Origin: JBEVJC01 sp040510375
GTDB lineage: Bacteria > Bacteroidota > Bacteroidia > Chitinophagales > Chitinophagaceae
Assembly: GCA_040510375.1 (NCBI GenBank)
Contig: JBEVJC010000018.1
Span: 3,431 to 67,430, forward strand
Direction of reading: 5' to 3'
DNA: 64,000 bases
Below the pieces are notes generated by a model. The model made no database searches. It was given only the letters and a program-made list of their open reading frames with translations, and was not told the origin of the DNA. How positions within the stretch are numbered: the first letter of the stretch is position 1; each line of letters starts with the position of its first letter. Shown in pieces: positions 1 through 8,883 of this stretch. A program made the position numbers and the translations under genes.

Positions 1-1535
1 GTTATGACCCTGCAGATTCCTCTGTTATCCCTGCGAAGCGTATGCCGCAGCATACTGAATTCCTCAATGGAACAAATAACTTTCCTGCGAAACCACGTAA
101 CCAATGGGAAGTTGGTGTGAAATACGGTGTAATGCAAATTTCCGGTGATGTTCCTACAAGGTTCTTCACAGCACCTAATTTCGGTGTACATATCCGTAAG
201 GCATTCGGTTATGTGTTCTCAATGCGTCTGGAATATGTTTATGGAGAGCCTAAAGGCCTTAACTGGAAAGGGATCACAGCCAATCCAAACAATACTCCTT
301 ACGCTGAAGCCGGACAGGCTGGCCAGGTAGTTTATGTTGCTTATCGTTCACGTGTGCAGGACCTGTCGTTACAGGGAGTGTTTACGTTGAACAATATCCG
401 TTTCCACAAATCAAAAACCGGTATGAATGTTTACCTGTTTGGTGGTGTTGGCGGTACTATCTACGATACCCGTGTTAATGCACGTGACGGAAACTTTGAT
501 CCTTATAACTATTCCGGGATCAATGGTGGTGTTTACAAAAATCGTAAAGACACACGTGATCAGTTGAAAGACCTGATGGATGACACTTATGAAAGTCGTG
601 CTGACAATCATGGAGACACCCGTCCTAAATTATTCCAGGATACTTTCAAACCATCTGCTACCATCGGTGCCGGCGTTGCATTTAAACTCAACAACCGTTT
701 CAATCTTGCACTGGAAGACCGCTGGACTGCTGTTAAAGATGACCTTCTTGATGGTCAGCGCTGGTCTGAATTTGGCGGTGGTCTAACACGTGATTATGAT
801 GCTTATAACTTCCTCAGCATTGGCCTGAACTATAATATCGGTTCCAAAGCTGTTGAACCCCTGTACTGGCTGAACCCACTGGACTACGCTTACAGCGAAA
901 TCCGCAACCCACGCCTCATGCGCCTGCCAAAGCCGGTTCTGCCTGATGCTGATGGTGATGGTGTTACTGATCAGTTTGATATGGAACAAACACCTGCAGG
1001 TGCGCCGGTTGACTCTCATGGTGTGAGCCGCGATACTGATGGTGATGGTGTTCCTGATTACAAAGACAAGGAACTCATTACTCCAACTACCTGCCAGCCT
1101 GTTGACGCTGATGGCGTTGGTAAATGCCCTTGCCCTGCTGAAGAATGTTTTGCCGGATACACCAAGAAAGGTGCCTGTGCAGAAGAGCTGGGTGGTCTGC
1201 CAAGTGTTTCCTTCAAAGCTGGTTCAAACAGCCTGTCTGATGATGCGAAAGCAGTACTTGCTACGGTTGCCGGTAAAATCCGCAATACTCCAACCTGTAA
1301 AGTTGTAGTAATCGGTTACGGTACATCTAACAAGAAAGAACAGCAGCTGAGCTGGGATCATGTAAATACTGTAATCACTTACCTCGTTGAGAAAGAAGGT
1401 GTGAGCGCTGACCGCTTCATCTTCCAATACGGCCAGGAAGGACCAAATGATACAGTTGACCTGCGTGGTGCTGATGCTGGTGAAGAAGGACCTAACCAGG
1501 TTGCTCCTCCACATCCGAACCTCCGTAAGAAATAA
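1..1535 (+). CDS. OmpA-family outer-membrane protein (5' partial)
   Basis: The frame is open from the first bases of the window, so the ATG at 42 is probably internal and the true start lies upstream. The visible part has an aromatic, Gly-rich region typical of an outer-membrane beta-barrel (about residues 15-280 counted from 42). Two calcium-binding type-3 repeats follow (DADGDGVTD and DTDGDGVPD, about residues 303-340), then a Cys-rich linker and a C-terminal OmpA-like domain (about 390-470) that would bind peptidoglycan. The likely role is anchoring the outer membrane to the cell wall. Codons such as CGT, AAC, ATC and GGT suggest high expression. The OmpA domain is short and ends in a Pro/Asn-rich tail (HPNLRKK), so peptidoglycan binding is not certain. 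Confidence 0.85.
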   Translation, partial: YDPADSSVIPAKRMPQHTEFLNGTNNFPAKPRNQWEVGVKYGVMQISGDVPTRFFTAPNFGVHIRKAFGYVFSMRLEYVYGEPKGLNWKGITANPNNTPYAEAGQAGQVVYVAYRSRVQDLSLQGVFTLNNIRFHKSKTGMNVYLFGGVGGTIYDTRVNARDGNFDPYNYSGINGGVYKNRKDTRDQLKDLMDDTYESRADNHGDTRPKLFQDTFKPSATIGAGVAFKLNNRFNLALEDRWTAVKDDLLDGQRWSEFGGGLTRDYDAYNFLSIGLNYNIGSKAVEPLYWLNPLDYAYSEIRNPRLMRLPKPVLPDADGDGVTDQFDMEQTPAGAPVDSHGVSRDTDGDGVPDYKDKELITPTTCQPVDADGVGKCPCPAEECFAGYTKKGACAEELGGLPSVSFKAGSNSLSDDAKAVLATVAGKIRNTPTCKVVVIGYGTSNKKEQQLSWDHVNTVITYLVEKEGVSADRFIFQYGQEGPNDTVDLRGADAGEEGPNQVAPPHPNLRKK

Positions 1536-1554
1536 TCAGGATTTATCTGAGATA

Positions 1555-1587
1555 AACAAACCCTCCCCGCGGAGGGTTTGTTGTTTT
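1555..1587 (+). terminator. Rho-independent terminator after OmpA-like gene
   Basis: A perfect 12-bp stem (AACAAACCCTCC / GGAGGGTTTGTT) with a 4-base loop CCGC, followed by GTTTTA. It lies 20 bases after the OmpA-like stop codon. Confidence 0.9.
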
Positions 1588-1680
1588 AGGGAAGGGTTGT
1601 CCGTTTCTCCTCTTTATCAAAACCTTAACCAGGGGTATTTGGCCTTTCATCTTTTTTACCCAACATTTGCCCGGAAACAC

Positions 1681-1688
1681 TAACTTTG
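1681..1688 (+). promoter_or_regulatory. Bacteroidota -7 box for bamD
   Basis: TAACTTTG matches TAnnTTTG exactly and ends 9 bases before the ATG at 1698, predicting a very short leader. No good -33 TTTG is visible at the usual distance. The box overlaps an in-frame TTG at 1686, which argues that the TTG is not the start. Confidence 0.6.
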
Positions 1689-1697
1689 CACACCTTT

Positions 1698-2513
1698 ATG
1701 CGTTTTATCCCTTTACTCATATCTCTCGTGTTCCTGGCTGGATGCAGCAAGGGAATCACCAAAATTCTGAAGAGTCCTGACCCGGAATATAAACTCCGGA
1801 TGGCTGAGCAGTATTTCGTAGAAAAGAAATGGAACAAAGCCCAGGTATTGTACGAGGATGTGATGCCTTATTACAAAACGCGGCCTGAATTCCAGGATAT
1901 TTACTATAAGTATGCTTATTGTGCGTATAATCAGGCCGATTACCTGAATGCGGAAAACCTCTTCAAAACCTTTATGGAGTTGTTCCCCAACAGTGCAAAG
2001 GCTGAGGAGGTTGATTACATGCGGGCGTACAGTTATTATAAACAATCGCCAAAACCTGAACTTGACCAGAGTAATACGATCAAGGCAATGGGGATGATGC
2101 AGGTGTTTATCAATACTCATCCCAATTCTGAAAAAAGTAAGGAAGCCGCTGCGATCATTGAGATCTGCCGGACCAAACTGGAAATCAAGGATCATAAAAG
2201 TGCGCAATTGTATTTCGACATGGGACAGTTCCGGGCAGCAGGTGTTGCTTATGCGGCATTGCTGAATGGTTATCCTGAGTCGAACCTGGCAGATGAATAC
2301 AAGTTAATGGTGATCAAATCTTATTACCGGTTTGCGGAAATGAGTGTTGAAACGAAGAAGGAAGAGCGTTACAGCCATGTGATCGAAGAAGTGGAAGAAT
2401 TTATCGACCGTTTTCCGGAAAGTAAGTTCCGTACGGATGCCGAGTCATATAGAAATTTATCTCAAACAATTATTAAAAATATAAGAAATGAGCAAGTTAA
2501 GACGTCAGCTTAG
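1698..2513 (+). CDS. bamD: Outer membrane assembly lipoprotein BamD
   Basis: A 271-residue lipoprotein with a signal peptide and lipobox LAGC (Cys at about residue 16), followed by helical TPR-like repeats (about 30-250). In the BAM complex BamD works with the BamA barrel to insert outer-membrane proteins. I chose the ATG at 1698 because an upstream TTG at 1686 falls inside the -7 promoter box. The gene overlaps rpoZ by 26 bases, so the two are probably translated from one message. The pairing of bamD with rpoZ and coaBC is a familiar Bacteroidota gene order. Confidence 0.9.
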   Translation: MRFIPLLISLVFLAGCSKGITKILKSPDPEYKLRMAEQYFVEKKWNKAQVLYEDVMPYYKTRPEFQDIYYKYAYCAYNQADYLNAENLFKTFMELFPNSAKAEEVDYMRAYSYYKQSPKPELDQSNTIKAMGMMQVFINTHPNSEKSKEAAAIIEICRTKLEIKDHKSAQLYFDMGQFRAAGVAYAALLNGYPESNLADEYKLMVIKSYYRFAEMSVETKKEERYSHVIEEVEEFIDRFPESKFRTDAESYRNLSQTIIKNIRNEQVKTSA

Positions 2514-2829
2514 TGCTGGTATCGCTAGCAACGTAGAGACCAAGAGTCTGGAAGACCTGAAGAACAAAACAGGCAATATCTACGAGTCTATCGCGGTAGT
2601 GGCAAAGAGGGCTAACCAGATAAACATTTCTTTGAAAGAAGAACTGCACAGTAAACTGGATGAATTTGCCAGCCATACTGATAGCCTGGAAGAGATCCAC
2701 GAAAACAAGGAGCAGATTGAGATCTCCCGTGCTTACGAACGCATGCCCAACCCGGCACTGCTCGCCACGCAGGAATTCGTGGAGGATAAGATCTATTTCC
2801 GCCGTGGGGAAGATCAGCTTTTTGATTAA
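2488..2829 (+). CDS. rpoZ: RNA polymerase omega subunit (Bacteroidota type)
   Basis: A 113-residue protein whose core (about residues 28-85, GNIYESIAVVAKRANQI) matches the omega/RPB6-like fold as found in Bacteroidota. Omega helps assemble and stabilise RNA polymerase by binding beta'. It starts inside the end of bamD (26-base overlap) and is followed by a terminator, making bamD-rpoZ a two-gene unit. Length and motif fit; Bacteroidota omega diverges strongly from the E. coli protein, so simple similarity searches can miss it. Confidence 0.85.
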   Translation: MSKLRRQLSAGIASNVETKSLEDLKNKTGNIYESIAVVAKRANQINISLKEELHSKLDEFASHTDSLEEIHENKEQIEISRAYERMPNPALLATQEFVEDKIYFRRGEDQLFD

Positions 2830-2853
2830 CACGAATAGTCAATTATATCGTTC

Positions 2854-2885
2854 AGCGGTCCGGTCTCAGGCGGGACCGCTTTTTA
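2854..2885 (+). terminator. Terminator after rpoZ
   Basis: AGCGGTCC and GGACCGCT pair around an 11-base loop and are followed by TTTTTA. It separates bamD-rpoZ from coaBC, which has its own weak -7 box (TACTTTTA at 2905-2912) six bases before its ATG. Confidence 0.8.
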
Positions 2886-2918
2886 CGTTATTGGCAGTAA
2901 TCGGTACTTTTATAATCT

Positions 2919-4115
2919 ATGATCTTAAAAGGCAGGAAAATATTACTTGGGATAACCGGGAGCATTGCGGCATATAAATCCGTTTTCCTGGTGCGATTAC
3001 TCATCCGCGAAGGGGCTGAAGTGAAGGTCATCATGACTGATGCCGCAAAGGATTTTATCGCTCCCCTTACCCTGTCGACCCTCAGTAAAAACCCTGTTCT
3101 TTCTGAACTGTTTGATGACCAAAGTTGGAGCAACCATGTAATGCTTGGTCGCTGGGCCGATATCATGATCATTGCACCGCTGAGTGTGAACACGCTTGCA
3201 AAGATGGCCAATGGCCAATGTGATAACCTGTTACTGGCCACCTGGCTTTCGGCAACCTGTCCGGTAGTTCTCGCACCAGCGATGGATGAGGATATGTGGC
3301 ATCATCCTGCCACCAAAAATAATTTAGACAAACTAAGCAGTTACAATAACCAGTTGATCCCGGTGGAGAAGGGAGAGCTGGCCAGTGGTTTATTTGGCGA
3401 TGGCCGGATGGCCGAACCCGGGGTTATTCTTGATTACCTGACCAGGGCGCTGGGCGACCAGCCTCTTAAAGGTAAAAAGGCATTGGTAACAGCTGGTCCA
3501 ACATACGAAGCTATCGACCCTGTTCGTTTTATCGGCAACCATTCAAGTGGTAAGATGGGAGTGGCAATTGCAGAGGAATTAAGGCGTAAGGGTGCGGAAG
3601 TGACACTGGTTATGGGTCCGGGTACAGTTGAGCCCGCTATCGGGGGGATAATCGTCAGGAAGGTGATCTCTGCGCTTGAAATGTTTAATGCCTGCGACGA
3701 GGTATTTGATAAAGTGGATCTGGCGGTGATGGCAGCGGCGGTGGCAGATTATACACCGGTAAAGGCTGCGACCCAGAAAATAAAGAAACTGGAACAGGAA
3801 TTCAGTCTGGAGTTAACCAGGACCCGGGATATTTTAGGGACGCTGGGTGGAAGGAAAAAACCGGGTCAGGTATTGGTAGGTTTTGCATTGGAAACCTTTA
3901 ATGAAAAGGAATCAGCAATGGGTAAACTGGAGAAAAAAAACGCCGACCTGATCGTACTCAATTCACTCAATGACGAAGGTGCGGGGTTTGGTATTGATAC
4001 AAATAAGGTAACGATATTCAGGCGGGGTGCGGAGGAATTGCAGTGGCCGGTAAAACCTAAAAGGGAAGTCGCCCGCGACCTGGTCGATCTCCTGATAAAC
4101 AACTATTATGCTTAA
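2919..4115 (+). CDS. coaBC: Bifunctional phosphopantothenoylcysteine decarboxylase / phosphopantothenate-cysteine ligase
   Basis: A 398-residue fusion that carries out two steps of coenzyme A synthesis: joining cysteine to 4'-phosphopantothenate (CoaB) and decarboxylating the product (CoaC). The N-terminal flavoprotein half has GSIAAYKS, the NHVMLGRWAD segment with the expected catalytic His, and PAMDEDMW, a variant of the usual PxMNxxMW motif. The CoaB half begins near residue 185 with TAGPTYEAIDPVRFI and NHSSGKMG, and includes AAVADYTP. Its stop overlaps the porD start by 8 bases, so it heads an operon with porD and the DUF4296 gene. Confidence 0.95.
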   Translation: MILKGRKILLGITGSIAAYKSVFLVRLLIREGAEVKVIMTDAAKDFIAPLTLSTLSKNPVLSELFDDQSWSNHVMLGRWADIMIIAPLSVNTLAKMANGQCDNLLLATWLSATCPVVLAPAMDEDMWHHPATKNNLDKLSSYNNQLIPVEKGELASGLFGDGRMAEPGVILDYLTRALGDQPLKGKKALVTAGPTYEAIDPVRFIGNHSSGKMGVAIAEELRRKGAEVTLVMGPGTVEPAIGGIIVRKVISALEMFNACDEVFDKVDLAVMAAAVADYTPVKAATQKIKKLEQEFSLELTRTRDILGTLGGRKKPGQVLVGFALETFNEKESAMGKLEKKNADLIVLNSLNDEGAGFGIDTNKVTIFRRGAEELQWPVKPKREVARDLVDLLINNYYA

Positions 4116-5028
4116 AAAAATCCTTGTTTGCCTTTGCCTGATCCTGCTGGTAACGCCGGATAACAAAGCGCAGGAAATCCAGGCCAGGCTTACTGTATTA
4201 AGCCAGCAGGTAAGCAGTAAGGTCAACAAGAATATTTTCCTGACGCTTCAGACGGCATTAATCAATCTTATCAACCAGCGTAAATGGACGAAGGATGATT
4301 TTGCGGTCAGTGAGCGGATCCAGTGTAATTTCCTGTTGAATATAACCGCGGAACTGGGTGACAACGTATATAAGGCCAGCCTGACAGTTCAGGCAGCGAG
4401 GCCCATTTTCAATTCCACCTATGAGTCACCGATGATCAATTTTATTGACGATGACGTGGTATTTCGTTACCAGGAGTTCCAGCCTGTTGAGTTTAATGAG
4501 AACCGGATCCAGGGCAATGATCCGTCAGCTGCCAACTTACCGGCGGTGATTGCCTATTACGTTAATATCATCCTGGGCTTCGATTACGATTCTTATGCAT
4601 TAAGGGGTGGAGATCCCTATTTTCAAAAGGCCTGGAATATTGTAAACAATGCTCCTGAGAGCCGCGATATTACTGGATGGAAATCGTTTGAGGGCCGGCG
4701 TAACAGGTATTGGCTGGCCGAGAATATGAACAATAACCGTTTTGCATTGATGCATGAAGCGATCTATAATTATTACCGGTCCGGCATGGATATTTTTTAC
4801 GAAAATGAAGATGCTGGTCGCAGCGGTGTCTTGAACAGCCTGAACTTTTTGAATACATTAAATGCCGATAACCCCGGTTCAATGGTAATGCAATTTTTTT
4901 TCCAGGGGAAAAGCCGGGAACTGGTCAGTATTTTCAGCAAGGCTGATAATGATACAAAAACCAGGGCCCGTGATATACTTAGCAAGGTTGACCTGGCCAA
5001 TACCAAAACGTATAATGAGATAAAATGA
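4108..5028 (+). CDS. porD: DUF4835 / PorD-family protein
   Basis: A 306-residue exported protein with an N-terminal signal peptide (cleavage near AQE, about residue 22). Its start, the YYVNIILGFDYDSYALRGGDPYF segment and the C-terminal helical part match the DUF4835 family, which is annotated as type IX secretion protein PorD. The molecular role of PorD is poorly known; it is presumably periplasmic. It overlaps coaBC by 8 bases and the next gene by 4, so the three are probably translationally coupled. Family assignment is firm from the sequence; the link to secretion is from family knowledge only. Confidence 0.8.
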   Translation: MLKKILVCLCLILLVTPDNKAQEIQARLTVLSQQVSSKVNKNIFLTLQTALINLINQRKWTKDDFAVSERIQCNFLLNITAELGDNVYKASLTVQAARPIFNSTYESPMINFIDDDVVFRYQEFQPVEFNENRIQGNDPSAANLPAVIAYYVNIILGFDYDSYALRGGDPYFQKAWNIVNNAPESRDITGWKSFEGRRNRYWLAENMNNNRFALMHEAIYNYYRSGMDIFYENEDAGRSGVLNSLNFLNTLNADNPGSMVMQFFFQGKSRELVSIFSKADNDTKTRARDILSKVDLANTKTYNEIK

Positions 5029-5543
5029 GATGGATGTTAATAGCCGTTATTGCGGCTTTTCTTACGGGTTGCGGCAGCAAAAAAACTATACCAAAGGACA
5101 TTATTCCACCGGACAAGATGAAACTTATCATGTATGACATGTTGAGGACGGGCGAGTTTTTATCCGGTTATGTATTGTATAAGGATATAAATGTGGACAA
5201 GACCGCCGAGAGTATGAAGTGGTATAACAAGGTATGGCAGATCCATAAGATCAATGAGGACGAGTTTCGCAAGAGTTACGAGTGGTACCGGTTACATCCA
5301 TCTGAAATGGAGGCGGTGATGGATTCCGTTATGGTGATCCCTACACCGCCGAACCCTGTGCATGCCGATTCTGTTGTTGTTAAAAGCGACAGCATGCGGC
5401 AGGATTCGATCAGGTTACGTGGTTTGTTAAAGGGCCGCACTCCACTGCAGGACAGCCTGCGGAAGGATTCGATCAGATTACGTCGTTTGTCAAGGGTCCG
5501 CACCCCACTGCAGGACAGCCTGCGGAAGAGAAGGGTATTGTAG
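5025..5543 (+). CDS. DUF4296 lipoprotein with duplicated tail
   Basis: A 172-residue lipoprotein (lipobox LTGC, Cys at about residue 16). Residues 25-105, with PPDKMKLIMYDMLRTGEF and the IHKINEDEFRKSYEWY helix, fit the DUF4296 family, whose function is unknown. The start overlaps the porD stop as ATGA. The C-terminal 45 residues are unusual: DSIRLR and TPLQDSLRK occur twice because the DNA carries a 63-base tandem duplication. This tail is basic and probably not part of the conserved domain. Confidence 0.75.
   Translation: MRWMLIAVIAAFLTGCGSKKTIPKDIIPPDKMKLIMYDMLRTGEFLSGYVLYKDINVDKTAESMKWYNKVWQIHKINEDEFRKSYEWYRLHPSEMEAVMDSVMVIPTPPNPVHADSVVVKSDSMRQDSIRLRGLLKGRTPLQDSLRKDSIRLRRLSRVRTPLQDSLRKRRVL
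5403..5528 (+). repeat. 63-bp tandem duplication inside DUF4296 gene
   Basis: Two units, 5403-5465 and 5466-5528, each beginning GATTCGATCA and ending CAGCCTGCGGAAG. They differ at only a few bases. The unit is a multiple of three, so the frame is kept and 21 residues are duplicated. Confidence 0.95.
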
Positions 5544-5596
5544 CAGGTTGATTGTTTTTTATTCTATCCCGATAGTATTCAGATAATATTGCCATT

Positions 5597-6289
5597 ATGA
5601 ATAAAACCGTCGCGAATGCGGCCGAAGCCATTTATGATCTCACCGATGGTGCTGTGATTATGCTGGGGGGATTTGGTCTTTGTGGAATCCCCGAAAATAC
5701 AATTGCCGCATTGGTGTCAAAGGGGGTGCGTGATCTTACCTGTATCTCCAATAATGCCGGTATCGATGATTTCGGTATTGGTTTACTACTCCGGCAAAAA
5801 CAAGTCAGGAAAATGATCTCCTCCTATGTAGGGGAGAACGCTGAATTTGAGAGGCAATTACTCAGCGGCGAACTGGAGGTTGAACTGATTCCGCAGGGTA
5901 CACTCGCGTTGCGATGTATGGCTGCGGGTTATGGGATGCCGGCCATTTATACGCCTGCCGGTATCGGTACGGAAGTGGCAGAAGGAAAAGAAGTCAGGAA
6001 TTTTGAAGGGAAGGATTACCTGATGGAGATGGCGTTCCATTCAGATTATGCCATTGTAAAAGCGTGGAAGGGGGATACGCACGGTAATCTTATTTATAAG
6101 GCAACAGCCAGGAATTTTAATCCGATGATGGCGATGGCCGGCAGGATCACCATTGCTGAGGTAGAAGAACTTGTTTTACCCGGTGAGCTTGATCCGGATA
6201 TGATCCATACGCCTGGAATCTACGTCCACCGCATCTTCCAGGGTACGGCCTATGAGAAAAGGATTGAACAACGAACTGTATTGGCCTGA
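5597..6289 (+). CDS. scoA: 3-oxoacid CoA-transferase subunit A
   Basis: A 230-residue family I CoA-transferase alpha subunit. It has the GGFGLCGIPEN glycine-rich motif (about residues 24-34), NNAGIDDFGIG, and the YTPAGIGTEVAEGKE segment of succinyl-CoA:acetoacetate transferases. With subunit B it moves CoA between succinate and acetoacetate, linking ketone-body or fatty-acid breakdown to the TCA cycle. ScoB follows after 51 bases on the same strand, so the two subunits are likely co-transcribed. Confidence 0.92.
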   Translation: MNKTVANAAEAIYDLTDGAVIMLGGFGLCGIPENTIAALVSKGVRDLTCISNNAGIDDFGIGLLLRQKQVRKMISSYVGENAEFERQLLSGELEVELIPQGTLALRCMAAGYGMPAIYTPAGIGTEVAEGKEVRNFEGKDYLMEMAFHSDYAIVKAWKGDTHGNLIYKATARNFNPMMAMAGRITIAEVEELVLPGELDPDMIHTPGIYVHRIFQGTAYEKRIEQRTVLA

Positions 6290-6340
6290 TATAGGGCAGG
6301 GGATTGCAGTATTTGGACCACATTCTAAACAAAATCATTT

Positions 6341-6997
6341 ATGGCCTTAACCAAGGAGCAGATAGCGATGCGGATTGCCCGCGAACTCCAGGATGGATTC
6401 TATGTGAATTTGGGTATTGGCATTCCAACACTGGTTGCCAATTATATACCTGAAGGGATTTCAGTGACCCTGCAAAGTGAGAATGGTTTGTTGGGCATGG
6501 GGCCGTTTCCCAGATCGGGACAGGAGGATGCTGACCTGATCAATGCGGGTAAACAAACGATCACTACACTGCCGGGTTCTTCGTTTTTTGATTCAGCGAT
6601 GAGTTTTGGGATGATCAGGGCGGGTAAGGTTGACCTTACCGTACTTGGAGCAATGGAGGTCAGCGAAACGGGTGATATCGCCAACTGGAAGATCCCTGGT
6701 AAGATGGTAAAGGGAATGGGTGGTGCGATGGACCTGGTAGCCAGTGCAAAGAATATAATTGTCGCGATGATGCATACCAACCCCAGGGGTGAATCAAAGC
6801 TTCTTCCCGGATGCGCGTTGCCTCTCACGGGTGTGGGTTGTGTCAGGAAGATCGTATCGGATCTTGGGGTGTTGAATGTTACTGAAAACGGGTTTGAACT
6901 GATTGAGCGGGCGCCCGGGGTTTCAGTTGAGGAAATTCGTTCCAAAACTGCAGGACGATTGCAGGTCAATGGCGAAATCCCTGAGATAATCTTTTAG
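6341..6997 (+). CDS. scoB: 3-oxoacid CoA-transferase subunit B
   Basis: A 218-residue beta subunit. The catalytic glutamate that forms the acyl-enzyme anhydride lies in QSENGLLGMGP (about residues 46-56). The VNLGIGIPT start motif and the GMGGAMDL segment are also present. It is the partner of scoA just upstream. Its end faces the response regulator at 7032 in a convergent arrangement, with only 34 bases between them and no clear terminator. Confidence 0.92.
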   Translation: MALTKEQIAMRIARELQDGFYVNLGIGIPTLVANYIPEGISVTLQSENGLLGMGPFPRSGQEDADLINAGKQTITTLPGSSFFDSAMSFGMIRAGKVDLTVLGAMEVSETGDIANWKIPGKMVKGMGGAMDLVASAKNIIVAMMHTNPRGESKLLPGCALPLTGVGCVRKIVSDLGVLNVTENGFELIERAPGVSVEEIRSKTAGRLQVNGEIPEIIF

Positions 6998-7031
6998 GGC
7001 TGGGGTGGATGCAGCGCTGCTGATCTGCCTG

Positions 7032-7682
7032 TTAATCGATCAGGTTATTTTTAACCGCAAAGAACACCAGGCCTGCCGTGTTTTTACTTCCAAACCTTTC
7101 CATCAGCCTGTCTTTAATAGCTTCAACTGTCCGCGGGCTGATCTCCATTTTCTGGGCGATCTCCTGGGCGGTAAATTCCATGCAGATAAAACGGAGAACA
7201 TCTTTTTCCTTATCGCTTAGTGTAATCTCGTTATTCAGGGATGGTATAACCTTCTGGCGGGAGTGGGATTTTTTAAGGAGGATGCGGTTTACGAAATTAT
7301 TCAGGTAATAGCCCTTTTCATAAACTTCCATTACTGCCCGGCGTATTTCCTGGGGTTCTGCATTTTTGAGCATGTATCCGTTGGCTCCGTTTTCCATCAG
7401 GTGATAAACAAAACGTTCGTCTTCATACATACTAAGCACCAGTACTTTTATCGAGGGGTATTGTTTACTGATGATCTTGGTAGTTTCAATACCGTCTTTG
7501 CCGGGCATCCGGAGATCCATTAATACAACGTCCGGTTCCGAATTGGGAAGACCTGCCAGCAGTTCGTCTCCGTTTTCTGCTTCCTGTACGAATTTAATAT
7601 TCGTAAATGGACGAAGGGAGAGGATAACTCCTTTCCGGAAGATTTTGTGATCATCAGCGATTGCTACCTTAATTATTCCCAT
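7032..7682 (-). CDS. NarL/LuxR-type response regulator (module 1)
   Basis: A 216-residue regulator. The receiver domain (residues 4-120) has the acidic pocket DDHK, the phospho-acceptor in VVLMDLRMP and the conserved Lys near LKNAEP. A C-terminal LuxR helix-turn-helix follows (about 150-212; TLSDKEKDVLRFICMEFTAQEIAQKMEISPRT split across its helices). It would bind DNA when phosphorylated, most likely by the histidine kinase encoded just upstream at 8023-8859. A perfect -7 box (7699-7706) gives it its own promoter, so it need not depend on the kinase transcript. Confidence 0.9.
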   Translation of the reverse strand: MGIIKVAIADDHKIFRKGVILSLRPFTNIKFVQEAENGDELLAGLPNSEPDVVLMDLRMPGKDGIETTKIISKQYPSIKVLVLSMYEDERFVYHLMENGANGYMLKNAEPQEIRRAVMEVYEKGYYLNNFVNRILLKKSHSRQKVIPSLNNEITLSDKEKDVLRFICMEFTAQEIAQKMEISPRTVEAIKDRLMERFGSKNTAGLVFFAVKNNLID

Positions 7683-7698
7683 AGTTGCAGATGTTGCG

Positions 7699-7706
7699 CA
7701 AAGTTA
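7699..7706 (-). promoter_or_regulatory. -7 box for module 1 response regulator
   Basis: TAACTTTG on the minus strand, 16 bases upstream of the ATG at 7682. It matches the Bacteroidota -7 consensus exactly. Confidence 0.6.
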
Positions 7707-8022
7707 ATGTTTTATGTGAGATGTACTAGCGTCTGACCATAGCATAAAAAGGGTATTGTGATCAACGGTAAACAGGTTAACGGTAATATGCCCATTACCG
7801 GAAACGTACAGTGACTAAGAAAAAACCGAAAGGTTGCCTTCTGTGAAGCCCTGGTCTGCATTGTTATCATAAGGATTACAACTGTGCTTAAGGTCGTTGG
7901 CACAGGGTTATTCCAGATTTTGGTATGGGTCTCAAAGCCTGACTGGCAGCGGATTTGGTGTGGTATTAAACACCAGGGCGCCACATAATACTGTCAGGAT
8001 CGGGGTACAACAGATGTGCGGA
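7707..8022. other. Intergenic stretch, no supported gene
   Basis: About 315 bases lie between the kinase stop and the regulator promoter. Open frames here have no convincing start or composition. On the minus strand a 30-codon open segment (ending EGNLSVFS) looks slightly protein-like but lacks an ATG and follows a stop, so it may be a relic. No clear terminator or repeat is seen. Confidence 0.5.
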
Positions 8023-8859
8023 TTATTGGTATGGCTCGTCTTTCGGGAGCTCGATGGTGACCTTGTAATATGTTTGTGAGATATCTTTTTCAAAGTAGAT
8101 ACTTCCCTGAACTACACGGAGCCGGCTGCTTATATTTTTCAACCCCAGTCCGATATTACTTTTGTTCAGTTTATCAAAATCAGATTGAACGATACCGCGG
8201 CCATCATGATGTATGCGCATGTAAAACTTATCGCCGTGAACGTTCTGGGTAAGGTGTATAAAACTTGAGCTGCTATGTTTGAGTATATTATTAACAAGTT
8301 CCTGAACGATTCGGAAAACCACCAGTTCTTTTTCTGCTTTCAGGCGGTCCTTATAATCGTGAAAGCGGCTGCTTGCGTTCATGGTTCCGGATCCGCTGAT
8401 CTTCTGGAAAAGGTCATTAACGGCAGATTCCAATCCGAAATTCTTCAGGGTAGGCGGCATGAGGCTATGGGAGATATTCCTGACCAGCTGGATAGTATCG
8501 TCAATAATCTGACGGGCCTGGAAAATGGACTGTAGTTGGGTGGCCTTGTCCTGGTTAACGAGATTTTCGTTCAGGTAAAGGCGAGCGGTGGCAAGTAAGG
8601 GGCCAGCGTCGTCGTGAAGATCGGCAGCAAGGCGTTGGCGTTCCTCTTCCTGAAGTTTGATAGAGGCCGTCAACAGAATCTTACCCTGCTCTTCCTCCAT
8701 CTTCTGGAGTCTGCGCTGGTATCTGGAAACTTTCCGCTGATGAAATATAATAAAGAGCACCAACCCCACCGTCAATACCAACATACCCATTGTGCCGATT
8801 AAGAGCACGGACGACACTCCGGGTGTAGGATTTGGGTGGGCTTGTAAGAAGAAAAACAT
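8023..8859 (-). CDS. HisKA_3-type sensor histidine kinase (module 1)
   Basis: A 278-residue kinase with one N-terminal membrane helix (about residues 18-40), a coiled linker, the HisKA_3 dimerisation box with the phospho-acceptor His in ADLHDDAG, and an HATPase domain (N-box FRIVQELVNNILKH; G-box HDGRGI). There is no sensory domain of its own. It follows the membrane protein at 8884-9558 by 24 bases, and that protein may supply the input. The probable target is the LuxR-type regulator at 7032-7682. Confidence 0.88.
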   Translation of the reverse strand: MFFFLQAHPNPTPGVSSVLLIGTMGMLVLTVGLVLFIIFHQRKVSRYQRRLQKMEEEQGKILLTASIKLQEEERQRLAADLHDDAGPLLATARLYLNENLVNQDKATQLQSIFQARQIIDDTIQLVRNISHSLMPPTLKNFGLESAVNDLFQKISGSGTMNASSRFHDYKDRLKAEKELVVFRIVQELVNNILKHSSSSFIHLTQNVHGDKFYMRIHHDGRGIVQSDFDKLNKSNIGLGLKNISSRLRVVQGSIYFEKDISQTYYKVTIELPKDEPYQ

Positions 8860-8883
8860 ATTAGGATTAAGGTGAGGTTCGTT

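Noticed and set aside
5403..5528. Mobile element suggested by the tandem duplication
   Set aside because: There are no inverted ends or transposase; two 63-base in-frame copies are best explained by slippage or unequal crossing-over.
7712..7984. Open frame of 90 residues on the minus strand between kinase and regulator
   Set aside because: Composition is not protein-like (Pro/Thr/Leu-rich, no family features), it overlaps the regulator promoter, and no start signal is visible.
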